A stretch of 64,000 nt of DNA from Superficieibacter sp. HKU1 (GCF_029319185.1 NZ_CP119754.1:1364001-1428000), one strand, 5' to 3'. Positions 1 to 8,044 are shown, counted from the first letter of the stretch. Numbers and translations are program-made. Notes: generated by a model not told the origin, from the letters alone.

Positions 1-176
1 TTTGCGCGCAGGTTGGCCGCCGCCACGTTATGCACGTAGCCCAGCTTGTTGATGGCGACGTGGACCTTTTCGATCGTCGCGCTGGAAATTTTCCCTTTCT
101 GACGCAGCACCAGAGAAACGGTGGAAACAGAGACGCCTGCTTCTCGTGCGACATCAATAATACTGACCTTCTTCAA
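1..176 (-). CDS. LacI-family regulator, MalI-like (N-terminus, runs off left edge)
   Basis: Only the first 58 codons are present. They form the LacI-type DNA-binding headpiece: KKVSIIDVAREAGVSVSTV is the helix-turn-helix, followed by a SLVLRQKGKIS hinge-side helix close to MalI. The start is a TTG at 176, chosen because a GGGAG ribosome binding site lies five bases upstream and no in-frame ATG exists. It lies 60 bp downstream of the PTS gene on the same strand, so the two are probably one operon. By family knowledge it should repress that permease gene; the palindrome at 1801-1816 is the likely operator. The effector-binding domain is outside the window, so the inducer cannot be judged. Confidence 0.85.
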   Translation of the reverse strand, partial: MKKVSIIDVAREAGVSVSTVSLVLRQKGKISSATIEKVHVAINKLGYVHNVAAANLRA

Positions 177-236
177 GTCTGCTCCCTGAAATCAGCTGCC
201 AGGCCTCCTGAAACGGCTCAGGAGGCGAGGCTATCA

Positions 237-1736
237 TCATTTGCCCATCATCGACGACATCGTTTGTGCGATAAATTGCGCGCGAGCACCAAAAATAATC
301 TGCACGCCCTTATCACCGACGTAGACCACACCGCGCGCGCCTATGCCGTTAAGCCCGTCTTTATCAACCATATCGCCTTTCGCCACTTCCAGGCGCAGGC
401 GGGTAATACAGGCTCCGACAGAATTGATATTCTGCTCGCCGCCAATCAGACCGATAATTTCCGAGGCCAGCTCTTCGTCTGTTTTTGCGCTGGCATCCGC
501 GGTGACTTCCGTACGTCCCGGCGTTTTAACATCAAAGCGGCGGATCACAAAGCGGAAGGTGAAGTAATAGATCAGCGCCATCGGCACCCCAACGATAATC
601 GCATTGAGGAAGTTGGTCTGATAACCGTTAAACGAGGGCAGTATACCAAACGAGATGTAGTCGATAAGCCCGGCAGAGAACGATTTTGCGATGTGCGCAT
701 GGAGTAAATACATGCACATATACGAAAGACCGGCCATGATGGCGTTAAACACATACAACACCGGCGCGACAAAAATAAAGGTAAATTCGACCGGCTCGGT
801 GATCCCGGTCAAAAAGCAGGTTAAGCCCGCGGAGAACAGGATACCCGCCGCGATTTTTTTGTTGCGGGTATGCGCCTCCTGATACATCGCCAGACAGGCG
901 GCGGGCAGGGCAAACAGCATCAGCGGGAACTCACCCTGCATAAATTTACCGGCGTTCTGATAAGAATCGCTGCTAAAGGATTTTACGCCATCTTCCAGCA
1001 TTTTGAACCAGATAGTCTGGTCGCCGTGGATCACCTGACCGGCCTGGGTCGTGTAATCGCCGAAGGAGTACCAGAACGATGGATACCAGATATGATGCAG
1101 ACCCAGCGGGATCAGCGCGCGCTCGACAAGCCCAAAAATAAAGGTCGACGCAGCCTGATTATCGCCGTTCACAATGACCGACAGGGCATCAATCCCCGCC
1201 TGGATATGCTGCCAGACATAAGGCAGCAGCAGGCCCATAAGAAACGACAAAAACGCGGTAGCGATGGCCACAAAACGCTTACCCGAGAAGAACCCGAGAA
1301 ACTCCGGCAGCTGCATGGTATGGAATTTGTTATAGCACCACGCCGCGAGGATCCCGCAGATCAGCCCGCCAAAGACGCCCATTTGCAGTGTCGGAATGCC
1401 GACGACCATCGCATATTTACCGCCCTGCGACGCCATTTCCGGCGTAATGGACAGCATGGTACTGATGGTGATGTTAGTAACGAAGACCGAGACTGCCGCT
1501 GACAACGCTGCGATACCCGATTCCGACGCCAGTCCCACGGCCGAACCAATAGCGAACAGCATGGGCAGGTTATCAAAAATGACCCCGCCCGCGTTCATCA
1601 TCAGCGGCAGATGGAACTTGTCCCCGAACGCCAGCAATAAGCCGGCCGCTGGCAACAGTGAAATTGGCAGCATTAATGCGCGACCAATCATAGAGAGCTT
1701 TGAAAGCGATTTTACAAACCCTGATATCAGACTCAT
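237..1736 (-). CDS. PTS glucose/maltose-type permease EIICB, MalX-like
   Basis: A 499-residue inner-membrane permease of the glucose superfamily of the PTS. The EIIC domain (about residues 1-390) is strongly hydrophobic with the family motif GITEPVEFTF. The EIIB domain (about 415-499) carries the phosphorylated cysteine in SVGACITRLRL near residue 443. There is no EIIA domain, so phosphate must come from a separate EIIA such as Crr. An in-frame start 24 bases upstream exists, but GGGGGAAG directly before MSLISG fixes the start used here. The MalI-like regulator follows on the same strand. The substrate is unknown; MalX-like and glucose-like permeases look alike at this level. Confidence 0.9.
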   Translation of the reverse strand: MSLISGFVKSLSKLSMIGRALMLPISLLPAAGLLLAFGDKFHLPLMMNAGGVIFDNLPMLFAIGSAVGLASESGIAALSAAVSVFVTNITISTMLSITPEMASQGGKYAMVVGIPTLQMGVFGGLICGILAAWCYNKFHTMQLPEFLGFFSGKRFVAIATAFLSFLMGLLLPYVWQHIQAGIDALSVIVNGDNQAASTFIFGLVERALIPLGLHHIWYPSFWYSFGDYTTQAGQVIHGDQTIWFKMLEDGVKSFSSDSYQNAGKFMQGEFPLMLFALPAACLAMYQEAHTRNKKIAAGILFSAGLTCFLTGITEPVEFTFIFVAPVLYVFNAIMAGLSYMCMYLLHAHIAKSFSAGLIDYISFGILPSFNGYQTNFLNAIIVGVPMALIYYFTFRFVIRRFDVKTPGRTEVTADASAKTDEELASEIIGLIGGEQNINSVGACITRLRLEVAKGDMVDKDGLNGIGARGVVYVGDKGVQIIFGARAQFIAQTMSSMMGK

Positions 1737-1800
1737 GCTGACTTCCCCCGGTGTTGGCACCTTACGCGCCCGATCTTTTATTATGTGAGTATAACGTTTT

Positions 1801-1816
1801 AGTAGAACGTTCTACT
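1801..1816. promoter_or_regulatory. 16-bp perfect palindrome, likely LacI/MalI-type operator
   Basis: AGTAGAACGTTCTACT is self-complementary with a central CG, the shape of LacI-family operators. It sits 65 bp upstream of the permease start, and that gene's operon encodes a LacI-type regulator. Assigning this regulator to it is inference. Confidence 0.65.
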
Positions 1817-1937
1817 TATCGTGTGAGATCGCAGTAAAACTGGCAACAGAAATTTCGTCGCCAGTCAGAGGAAATCGTAATTCTTTGAAGTGGATCGAAT
1901 AATGAGCCCTTATGACTCAGGGCTTTTAAGGAAAGGC

Positions 1938-2150
1938 TTAGGCAGTAACCGTCACTTTTTGCCCGTCAAAAGCGACGGTCTGACCGGCCACAATCTTGCA
2001 ACGCTTGCGCGTTTCTACCGCGCCATCAACGGTCACCTGGCCTTCAGCGATGACAATTTTTGCCTGCGCGCCGCTTTCGCTCCAGCCTTCCAGTTTCAGC
2101 AGATCGCACAGTTCAACGTGCGGGTGTTTCCCTAATGAGAATGTAGCCAT
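1938..2150 (-). CDS. ybcJ: S4-domain RNA-binding protein YbcJ
   Basis: A 70-residue protein starting MATFSLGKHPHVELCDLLK, which matches YbcJ of E. coli in length and sequence. It is little more than one S4 RNA-binding domain (LCDLLKLEGWSESGAQAK, then a short beta segment with VTVDGAVETRKRCK). The start is placed at the ATG one base after the folD stop; the longer upstream reading runs into folD. The one-base gap implies co-transcription with folD. The exact RNA target is not established; a role in RNA or ribosome metabolism is inferred from the domain. Confidence 0.93.
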   Translation of the reverse strand: MATFSLGKHPHVELCDLLKLEGWSESGAQAKIVIAEGQVTVDGAVETRKRCKIVAGQTVAFDGQKVTVTA

Positions 2151-2151
2151 C

Positions 2152-3018
2152 TTACGCGACCTCCACGTCGTGATACTCTTCACAAGCCTGTAATGTATTT
2201 TCGATCAACGTCGCCACGGTCATCGGGCCCACGCCGCCCGGAACCGGCGTGATAAAAGAGGCGCGTTCGACGGCGTCTTCAAACACCACATCGCCAACCA
2301 CTTTACCGTTTTCCAGACGGTTAATACCGACATCAATCACGATAGCGCCTTTTTTAATCCACTCGCCGGGAATAAAACCGGGTTTACCGACGGCGACGAT
2401 CAGCAGATCGGCATGTTCAACGTGATGACGCAGATCGCGGGTGAAACGGTGGGTCACCGTGGTGGTGCAGCCAGCCAGCAGCAGCTCCATACTCATCGGA
2501 CGACCGACGATATTGGACGCGCCAATCACCACCGCGTTCAGACCGTAGGTGTCAATGTTATAACGCTCCAGCAGCGTCACAATACCGCGCGGCGTGCAGG
2601 GACGCAGACGCGGCGCGCGCTGGCACAGCCGGCCAACGTTGTAAGGATGAAACCCATCGACGTCTTTGTCCGGACGAATACGCTCCAGTACCTTTACATT
2701 ATCGATGCCGGCGGGCAGCGGAAGCTGTACCAGAATACCGTCGATCGCGGTATCGTTGTTCAGCTTATCAATAAGCTCAAGCAGCTCCGCTTCACTGGTG
2801 GTCGCAGGAAGATCGTATGAGCGGGAGATAAAGCCCACTTCTTCACATGCTTTGCGTTTACTGCCGACGTAAATCTGTGACGCCGGGTTACTGCCGACCA
2901 GCACCACGGCCAGACCCGGAGCGCGTTTTCCGGCTGCGATGCGAGCCTTCACTTTTTCCGCAACCTCAGAGCGCACCTGCTGCGCAATCGTTTTACCATC
3001 AATAATCGTTGCTGCCAT
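2152..3018 (-). CDS. folD: Methylenetetrahydrofolate dehydrogenase / cyclohydrolase
   Basis: A 288-residue bifunctional cytosolic enzyme. It oxidises 5,10-methylene-THF with NADP+ to methenyl-THF and hydrolyses that to 10-formyl-THF, supplying one-carbon units for purines and initiator tRNA formylation. The family signatures are intact: YVGSKRKACEEVGF with the catalytic lysine, the ILVQLPLP loop, DVDGFHPYNVGRL, the GASNIVGRP dinucleotide loop and TPVPGGVGPMT. The start was taken at MAATIIDGKTIAQQ because this gives the usual 288 residues. It forms an operon with ybcJ and is transcribed away from the tRNA gene. Confidence 0.97.
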   Translation of the reverse strand: MAATIIDGKTIAQQVRSEVAEKVKARIAAGKRAPGLAVVLVGSNPASQIYVGSKRKACEEVGFISRSYDLPATTSEAELLELIDKLNNDTAIDGILVQLPLPAGIDNVKVLERIRPDKDVDGFHPYNVGRLCQRAPRLRPCTPRGIVTLLERYNIDTYGLNAVVIGASNIVGRPMSMELLLAGCTTTVTHRFTRDLRHHVEHADLLIVAVGKPGFIPGEWIKKGAIVIDVGINRLENGKVVGDVVFEDAVERASFITPVPGGVGPMTVATLIENTLQACEEYHDVEVA

Positions 3019-3175
3019 CAGAGAAAGGATTCCATCTGTCACAATACATAAGGGGGATGGTTATATTTTGTCAGAAGCGTGGCGTGCTGTCAGTCTTCGT
3101 TTTTGATATTCGTCACTTTTTGCCGGGCGGGTGCAGGCAGGGCGCTTATTTACCGAGCATCCGGTTGTAAAGCCA

Positions 3176-3203
3176 TTGACTCAGCAGGCATTGACCGTAT
3201 AAT
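3176..3203 (+). promoter_or_regulatory. Sigma-70 promoter of the tRNA-Arg gene
   Basis: TTGACT (3176-3181) and TATAAT (3198-3203) are separated by 16 bp and lie 42 bp before the tRNA. Both hexamers are at or one base from consensus, as expected for a stable-RNA gene. Confidence 0.75.
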
Positions 3204-3245
3204 TCCACGCGTTTCACCTACCGCGAAGCTATCTCGCTTCTCAGT

Positions 3246-3322
3246 GCGCCCTTAGCTCAGTTGGATAGAGCAACGACCTTCTAAGTCGTGGGTCACAGGT
3301 TCGAATCCTGTAGGGCGTACCA
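3246..3322 (+). tRNA. argU: tRNA-Arg (anticodon UCU), integration target
   Basis: A 77-base tRNA with anticodon TCT, CCA encoded, and a full cloverleaf. The D arm is TTAGCTCAGTTGGATAGAG and the T arm ACAGG TTCGAAT CCTGT. Sequence and folD neighbourhood match E. coli argU. The acceptor stem pairs GCGCCCT with AGGGCGT, so the first pair is G1-U72 rather than G-C. That base lies at the edge of the attachment core and was probably supplied by the integrated island, which rebuilds the 3' end of the gene. Confidence 0.96.
3303..3316 (+). repeat. attL core
   Basis: GAATCCTGTAGGGC within the T arm and acceptor stem of the tRNA; the identical 14-mer recurs at 26876. It marks the left junction of the island. 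Confidence 0.85.
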
Positions 3323-3435
3323 TTCTCACTTCTTCCAATGTCTACCAGAGTCTACAAATTCCAGTAAATACGTACTATAGCCATAAATTTCATTATCTCA
3401 CGGTCTACTATTGTCTATTGAAATCCACACCATAA

Positions 3436-3457
3436 TGGGGGCATCATTGGGGGCATT
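3436..3457 (+). promoter_or_regulatory. GGGGGCAT direct repeats, possible integrase arm sites
   Basis: Two copies of TGGGGGCAT lie just before the integrase gene. Two GGGGGCAT words also occur at 26800-26820, just inside the other end of the island. Paired short words near both attachment sites suggest integrase or AlpA arm-type binding sites; this is inference from position. Confidence 0.4.
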
Positions 3458-3486
3458 CCTAGGTTCAAGAAAGTCGATGCCCCCGA

Positions 3487-4701
3487 ATGAAACTTACTGC
3501 TACTGAAATCAAGGCCGCAAGGCCAAAAGAAAAGGCTTATAAACTTTCCGATGGCGGGGGCATGTACCTTGAGATTTTCCCCAACGGCACGAAAAGCTGG
3601 CGCTTAAAGTATCGCATCGGTGGTAAGGAAAAGCGCGTTGTGTTCGGCGTCTATCCGACTGTCACTCTCGCAGAAGCCAGGGCTAAACGCGATGAGGCGA
3701 AAAGAATGCTTGCTGCTGGTGGCGATCCGGGCCAAGAGAAGCAGGCAGATAAACAGGCAAAGGCTATGGCTGTTGCGAACAGTTTCGAACGCCTGGCGCT
3801 GGAATGGCATGAGCACAAACGTCTTAACTGGTCAGTCGGTTATGCCAGCGATATCCTGGAATATCTTAAAAAAGACATCTTCCCGTATATCGGTACCCGT
3901 TCGATTACCGATATTAAACCGGCTGAGATGTTAGCTGTGCTACGCAAAATGGAACAACGAGGCGTTCTGGACAAGCTCAAAAAGACCAGACAGGCATGCC
4001 GTCAGATATTCACTTATGCAGTTATCACCGGCAGGGCGGAGAATAATCCTGTTGTGGATCTAGCCAGTGCTTTAAAGGCACCAAAGCAAAAGCACTATCC
4101 TCATCTATTGCTTGAGCAAATTCCTGGATTTCTTCGGGCACTCGACGACTACAGCGGCAGTATGGTGACTCGCAATGCTACCCATCTGCTAATGCTTACC
4201 GGTTTACGCACTATCGAGTTGAGGGTTTCAGAGTGGACTGATATCGATTTCGAGAAGGGCATATGGAATATCCCGGCAGAGCGGATGAAGATGCGGAGAC
4301 CACATATTGTTCCGATCACGAGCCGCGTAAAAGAGCTTCTGGAGGAGGTACACCAGCTTACCGGACGCGGGAAATATGTCTTCCCTGGCAGGAACGACGC
4401 AGGTAAACCGATGAGCGAGGCTAGCATTAACCAGGTGATTAAGCGCATTGGTTACGACGGAAAGGCAACAGGCCACGGTTTCCGCCACACCATGAGCACC
4501 ATTTTGCACGAGCAGGGCTACAACACTGCATGGATTGAAACGCAATTGGCTCACGTAGATAAAAACTCTATCCGGGGAACGTACAACCATGCTCAGTATC
4601 TGGATGGCCGCCGGGAGATGCTTCAGTGGTATGCCGACTATATGGATTGCCTGGTACAGGGAGAGAATGTGGTTCACGGCTCGTTTGGCAAAGTCTCATG
4701 A
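3487..4701 (+). CDS. P4-family tyrosine integrase
   Basis: A 404-residue site-specific recombinase that would insert and excise the island at the tRNA gene. The N-terminal arm-binding domain has the DUF4102 pattern (KAYKLSDGGGMYLEIFPNG). It is followed by a core-binding domain and a C-terminal catalytic domain with the arginine in TGLRTIEL (about residue 241), the HGFRH box (about 330) and the nucleophile tyrosine in GTYNHAQYL (about 365). Length and layout are those of P4 Int and related island integrases. It begins 165 bp from the tRNA and reads away from it. The ribosome binding site is weak. Nothing suggests loss of function. Confidence 0.95.
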   Translation: MKLTATEIKAARPKEKAYKLSDGGGMYLEIFPNGTKSWRLKYRIGGKEKRVVFGVYPTVTLAEARAKRDEAKRMLAAGGDPGQEKQADKQAKAMAVANSFERLALEWHEHKRLNWSVGYASDILEYLKKDIFPYIGTRSITDIKPAEMLAVLRKMEQRGVLDKLKKTRQACRQIFTYAVITGRAENNPVVDLASALKAPKQKHYPHLLLEQIPGFLRALDDYSGSMVTRNATHLLMLTGLRTIELRVSEWTDIDFEKGIWNIPAERMKMRRPHIVPITSRVKELLEEVHQLTGRGKYVFPGRNDAGKPMSEASINQVIKRIGYDGKATGHGFRHTMSTILHEQGYNTAWIETQLAHVDKNSIRGTYNHAQYLDGRREMLQWYADYMDCLVQGENVVHGSFGKVS

Positions 4702-4844
4702 CTGGACGAATAGACAGTATCTGTATACCGTAGTAGACTTATTTAGACGAACAAAGAATAGGCTATGTCTAGGCTGATCCCCGAAAATCCGTACACCTCT
4801 GCGGGCTGGCATAGCCGCCATAATCAGAGGGCGTGAGGTGGCGT

Positions 4845-5801
4845 ATGGCACAAAGTAAAATATTAAAAGTAAAGAAATGGGTTGATCTTAATGAAGCAGC
4901 AGAGAGATTATCCTTATCGCTAGAAGAACATATCAATGCGTTAGACTTAATGGAATTAGCCTTGGATGAAGAAGTTATACTTTCTGTAAAATTTCCACGA
5001 AATGAACTTTTTTATATTAGAGAGGTTGCCGAGTGTGAATGTAAGTATGTCGATGACTTAGAAAAAGATTTTAAATTTCATCTCTTCGCTTTTAAAAAAG
5101 AAAAAGCGTCTAAGCAAGAAGTTGAAAAAATGCGAAGTGATTTCATAATGGACCATTACCAACGTTATGTACAAGCAGCTAAGAAAAATGGTGCTGATGA
5201 AAAATATTTATCCTACGATTATTTCATGAATGAACTCATGTCAATTAAGTGGGGTAATGTTGGAAATGTTGAAATCATGGAAGAGTTCGTTTATGAGTTG
5301 CCTCTTATTGGTGCTGAAAAGCTTCATATAGAAAAATTGGTTGAGATAAATAACGAGAGACACCCTGGTACCCTCACTAGTCTGGATAGTGTTTTTTTAA
5401 AGAGTAAGAGTGGTAAATATTATATCCTTAACGAGCGGTTTAAAGAAGAATCAGAATCATTATCAGATAAAGCACCTGAATCGCTAGAGCATATTTTGAA
5501 TAAAAATAAATACTGTTATTTTCCTGCTGGAGAGTTACCAGAGGGGGTGATTGTTGGTATGGCTCCGATAGACTTGGCTGAATTTGAAAGAAAGCTTTCC
5601 AGTTCAGATAAAGAATTATCATTAGAGTTGGCAGTAAAGGTGTTAGGTGCCGTATTAAAAGAAGTTACAACTAAAGCAAAAAAATGGACTCAAGATGATT
5701 TAGCTTCAACTATAGATGAGAGAGGAATTCCAGGACTGCGGAAAAGAGTCGTGAATGGGGCTTTTTCATACGCAAATAAATCATTTAAATCAAACGGTTA
5801 A
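4845..5801 (+). CDS. AT-rich accessory gene of unknown function
   Basis: A 318-residue soluble, charged protein with no signal peptide or membrane segment. I do not recognise the family. It is visibly richer in A and T and in lysine codons than the genes around it, so it was probably acquired separately. The start at ATG is preferred to an in-frame GTG 12 bases upstream because GAGGTG precedes the ATG at a proper distance. The slot directly behind the integrase of P4-like islands is a common cargo position for anti-phage genes. That is the only hint of role. The C-terminal part has a compact helical look (KKWTQDDLASTIDERG). Confidence 0.75.
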   Translation: MAQSKILKVKKWVDLNEAAERLSLSLEEHINALDLMELALDEEVILSVKFPRNELFYIREVAECECKYVDDLEKDFKFHLFAFKKEKASKQEVEKMRSDFIMDHYQRYVQAAKKNGADEKYLSYDYFMNELMSIKWGNVGNVEIMEEFVYELPLIGAEKLHIEKLVEINNERHPGTLTSLDSVFLKSKSGKYYILNERFKEESESLSDKAPESLEHILNKNKYCYFPAGELPEGVIVGMAPIDLAEFERKLSSSDKELSLELAVKVLGAVLKEVTTKAKKWTQDDLASTIDERGIPGLRKRVVNGAFSYANKSFKSNG

Positions 5802-5822
5802 TTTTGTTTTCTGAATTTTGAT

Positions 5823-5839
5823 TTTGCATGCAATGCAAA
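5823..5839. promoter_or_regulatory. Inverted repeat upstream of alpA
   Basis: TTTGCAT-GCA-ATGCAAA is a 7-bp perfect inverted repeat about 80 bp before alpA, in the only sizeable gap before the long early operon. It is a plausible operator for an island regulator. Confidence 0.45.
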
Positions 5840-5916
5840 TTTCCGTCGTTTTGTCATCCTATTCCCTGAGTTCCAATGGTGTCCACATATGACGCCTAAC
5901 ATACATCAGGGGATAT

Positions 5917-6114
5917 ATGGCTGTTAACTTAATACGAATGTCTGAAGTACTTAACCGTACCACCTACGGTAAGTCTTGGATTTATAAGCTGATATCGCAA
6001 GGTCGCTTCCCAAAGCCTGTAAAAATAGGTGAGCGATCAATTGCTTTTATTGAAAGTGAAATCGATGAGTGGATCAAACAGCGTATCGCTGAATCACGTG
6101 GTGAGGTGGCGTGA
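5917..6114 (+). CDS. AlpA-family regulator / excisionase
   Basis: A 65-residue winged-helix protein of the AlpA/MerR-like type: LIRMSEVLNRTTYGKSWIYK is the helix-turn-helix and RFPKPVKIGERSIAFIESEI the wing. AlpA proteins of P4-like islands activate integrase expression and help excision. It is the first gene of a tightly packed series; the next gene overlaps its stop codon (TGATG). The island has a second AlpA-like gene on the other strand near 22.1 kb. Confidence 0.9.
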   Translation: MAVNLIRMSEVLNRTTYGKSWIYKLISQGRFPKPVKIGERSIAFIESEIDEWIKQRIAESRGEVA

Positions 6115-6557
6115 TGAAAATAAAAAACGCCCGTGCCACCGAGCGTCATACTGAACAAACCGGAACCGCTGCGCATTTAAGTATTGCTGGTGCTCATAAT
6201 AACCAGCAGGTCGCAGCAAAGCCAGTGTCCAAGAAGCATAAAGCGCGCGTTCTTATCCTGCGTTCTGGCACAACCGGCATCACTGAGAACGAGATCCTGC
6301 TTTACTGCCGCCTGTCCTCTGGCCGGAACTACCTTACAGAGCTGGAGCGTTGCCTCGATATTCATTTTGAACGTATCGACGAGCCTAACCCTGATGGAAT
6401 CGGTAGCCATTACCGTTACCGCTTTATTAAGCGCTCAGACGTGCAGAAGGTGATCGCCCTCGTTAATACCATCGCAGTATCTAAAGGTCACCAGCCCCTC
6501 AACCAGATGGACGTTGAAGGCATTCTGAACCTGTACCCGGACAACGCCGCCGAATAA
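6114..6557 (+). CDS. Satellite early-operon protein of unknown function
   Basis: 147 residues, starting at an ATG that overlaps the alpA stop. The first ~45 residues are polar and look disordered. The rest (KARVLILRSGTTGITENEILLYCRLSSGRNYLTELE) resembles a winged helix-turn-helix with a following beta hairpin (SHYRYRFI). Proteins of this kind follow AlpA in many P4-like islands. A DNA-binding regulatory role is inferred from fold and place only. Confidence 0.75.
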   Translation: MKIKNARATERHTEQTGTAAHLSIAGAHNNQQVAAKPVSKKHKARVLILRSGTTGITENEILLYCRLSSGRNYLTELERCLDIHFERIDEPNPDGIGSHYRYRFIKRSDVQKVIALVNTIAVSKGHQPLNQMDVEGILNLYPDNAAE

Positions 6558-6562
6558 GGAAA

Positions 6563-7285
6563 ATGATGATGAAAAATAATATGACCTTAGCCGGTCAGGG
6601 CCTCGCTCACCCTGCAGCCAGCCAGAATGACATTTTAATTAATCATAAGTCCGAGCCGCGCATTGATTCCCGCGTCATTTCCGAGCGTGCCGGAATACAG
6701 CATGAAAGTCTGGGCGCGACGATTAAATCGCACCAGGCCAGATTACGTGAACTGGGATCGCTGCCCCGTCAGTCCCTCAAAGAATTACCCGATTTGAAAT
6801 CGGGAAAAGCCGGTCGAAAGCGCGGGCGCCCTGAGATCAGCTATCTGCTGAATGAGCCCCAGCTCGATTATCTGCTGCGTATCATCCGCGGGCGTGACCC
6901 TGAGCGTATTAACCAGTTCAAGCTGGATGTCACTAAGGCATTCACCTGTCGCCGTGCCACCCAGCCGGTACGCCGTGAATACCTCCCCGGTTATCACGAA
7001 AGCCGTGACGGTCTGAAAGCTTTGGGCGCGCAGCGTCACCACTACATCAATCTGGCGCGTGCTGAAAACCGTGTTGCTGGCCTGTCAGATGGCGAACGCG
7101 GCTTAGCAGATGCGCAGCAACTGGGCGTATTGATCGTTATGCAGAAGATTGAGCAGGCCGCCTTCCAGGAAGCGATTAACAATGGCATGACCCCTACAGA
7201 TGCGGTGCGAGAGGTGGCTAAGCGTATGGAGGCGTTCGCCAGCCTTATGAGCGGCAACGCCACTATGGGAGTAGCCCATGCGTAA
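6563..7285 (+). CDS. Rha-like phage regulatory protein
   Basis: 240 residues (three possible in-frame ATGs at the start; AAGGA precedes them). The central part, PRIDSRVISERAGIQHESLGATIKSH followed by GRPEISYLLNEPQLDYLL and RIINQFKLDVTKAF-like residues, matches the pRha/antirepressor domain of prophage regulators. The C-terminal half is helical. Rha-type proteins modulate phage development or interfere with other phages. It lies directly before the immunity-type leader, where a P4-like element keeps its lysogeny switch. Confidence 0.72.
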   Translation: MMMKNNMTLAGQGLAHPAASQNDILINHKSEPRIDSRVISERAGIQHESLGATIKSHQARLRELGSLPRQSLKELPDLKSGKAGRKRGRPEISYLLNEPQLDYLLRIIRGRDPERINQFKLDVTKAFTCRRATQPVRREYLPGYHESRDGLKALGAQRHHYINLARAENRVAGLSDGERGLADAQQLGVLIVMQKIEQAAFQEAINNGMTPTDAVREVAKRMEAFASLMSGNATMGVAHA

Positions 7286-7507
7286 AAATGCCTTAAATCA
7301 AGTTTTGCACCCTCTGCACAAAAAGGGCTTGCTGTTTGTCCCTAACCAGGTTTATGTTTATAGCGTACCAGCAAAATCTGGTACCGGGATTGGCGTCCCG
7401 GAAATTCTGAAGGCGACATATGACGCGCCAAGCGTCTTTTTTTATGTCGTTGGTCTGACTCACCTTTTTTTGGGCGTTGGTGTATAATCCAGCGCCTTTC
7501 AAGAGCA
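7286..7507 (+). ncRNA. P4-type immunity leader (structured RNA with terminator)
   Basis: This stretch before the Ash/Icd genes holds a CCGGGA-TCCCGG hairpin (about 7384-7401), a terminator hairpin at 7422-7443 and a TATAAT box at 7483. P4 keeps its CI immunity RNA and early terminators in the equivalent leader, where immunity works by premature termination. A short open frame across it (7278-7487) is more likely a by-product of conserved RNA. Assignment as an immunity RNA is inference from position and structure. Confidence 0.45.
7422..7443 (+). terminator. Rho-independent terminator in the immunity leader
   Basis: GACGC-gccaa-GCGTC followed by seven T. An outer pair of arms (CGACATA / TATGTCG) encloses it, so an alternative, longer fold is possible. 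Confidence 0.7.
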
Positions 7508-8044
7508 ATGGTGGCTCAGGCAGGGGCTTCTTCGGAAGCGCCGGTATCCTTCAGAGCCGGTTACGCCAACCCTGTCTGGGCTACCACCCGTGAAATTGGC
7601 GTTTCCGGTGGTAGCGTTATCCGCTATCTGAAGGAGGCTGCCAAATGTTGGCTACTACCCCTACCCCAAATTCGCAATTCATCTGGATTATCGCCGCTGT
7701 TCGCCGCGATTGTCCGACAATCAAACCTATTATCCACCATGTCGCTGCTGAGACTGAGCGTGATGCTCGTCGTTCTCTGGTGCGCGATCACGTCTGCTTC
7801 TTTGCTGGCCGCATCTCTATGCAGGGGGTGTGTCATGATTAAGACCTACGATCTACCTCAAGATCCGGCTGGGCATTCAGCCAAGCTCATTTCATTGGCA
7901 ATGTTGATGGATGAAGTGCTGAAAGGTAACGCTGATAGCCGTGATGAATACCTGGCCGTTCTCATCTCTCTCTTCGAGGTGTACGCCCGCGACTTACACA
8001 GTTTGCTAGAGGGTCATGCGCTACCGGGGGTGACCCATGCTTAA
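7508..8044 (+). CDS. Ash-like reading frame (5' part), runs through two overlapping genes
   Basis: The first ~45 codons (from MVAQAGASSEAPVSF to SGGSVIRYLKEAAK) carry the conserved phage Ash peptide NPVWATTREIGVSGGSVIRYL. After that the frame stays open but overlaps the Icd-like gene in another frame, and its last 69 codons coincide with a separate gene starting at 7835. The Ash-like part is probably real; whether a single 178-residue protein is made is doubtful. Ash proteins belong to the P4 early operon. Confidence 0.5.
   Translation: MVAQAGASSEAPVSFRAGYANPVWATTREIGVSGGSVIRYLKEAAKCWLLPLPQIRNSSGLSPLFAAIVRQSNLLSTMSLLRLSVMLVVLWCAITSASLLAASLCRGCVMIKTYDLPQDPAGHSAKLISLAMLMDEVLKGNADSRDEYLAVLISLFEVYARDLHSLLEGHALPGVTHA
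7645..7842 (+). CDS. Icd-like host cell-division inhibitor
   Basis: 65 residues, NSQFIWIIAAVRRDCP then HHVAAETERDARRSLVRDHVCFFAGRI, a pattern typical of the Icd-like proteins of P1/P4-type elements that interfere with host septation when expressed. The start is fixed by AAGGAGG seven bases upstream, inside the Ash-like frame. The gene is nested in a different frame from Ash and overlaps the next start by 8 bp, giving three genes packed by frame overlap. Confidence 0.75.
   Translation: MLATTPTPNSQFIWIIAAVRRDCPTIKPIIHHVAAETERDARRSLVRDHVCFFAGRISMQGVCHD
7835..8044 (+). CDS. Small satellite protein of unknown function
   Basis: 69 residues from MIKTYDLPQDPAGHSA, mostly helical (SLAMLMDEVLKGN, YLAVLISLFEVYARDLHSLLEG). 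An AGGGGGTG ribosome binding site lies just before the ATG. It overlaps the Icd-like gene upstream and the next gene downstream, so all are translationally linked. No function can be assigned. Confidence 0.6.
   Translation: MIKTYDLPQDPAGHSAKLISLAMLMDEVLKGNADSRDEYLAVLISLFEVYARDLHSLLEGHALPGVTHA

Noticed and set aside
7278..7487. 69-codon open frame in the immunity leader as a gene
   Set aside because: It overlaps a terminator and hairpins. Similar leader sequences are probably conserved as RNA; no ribosome binding site of note.
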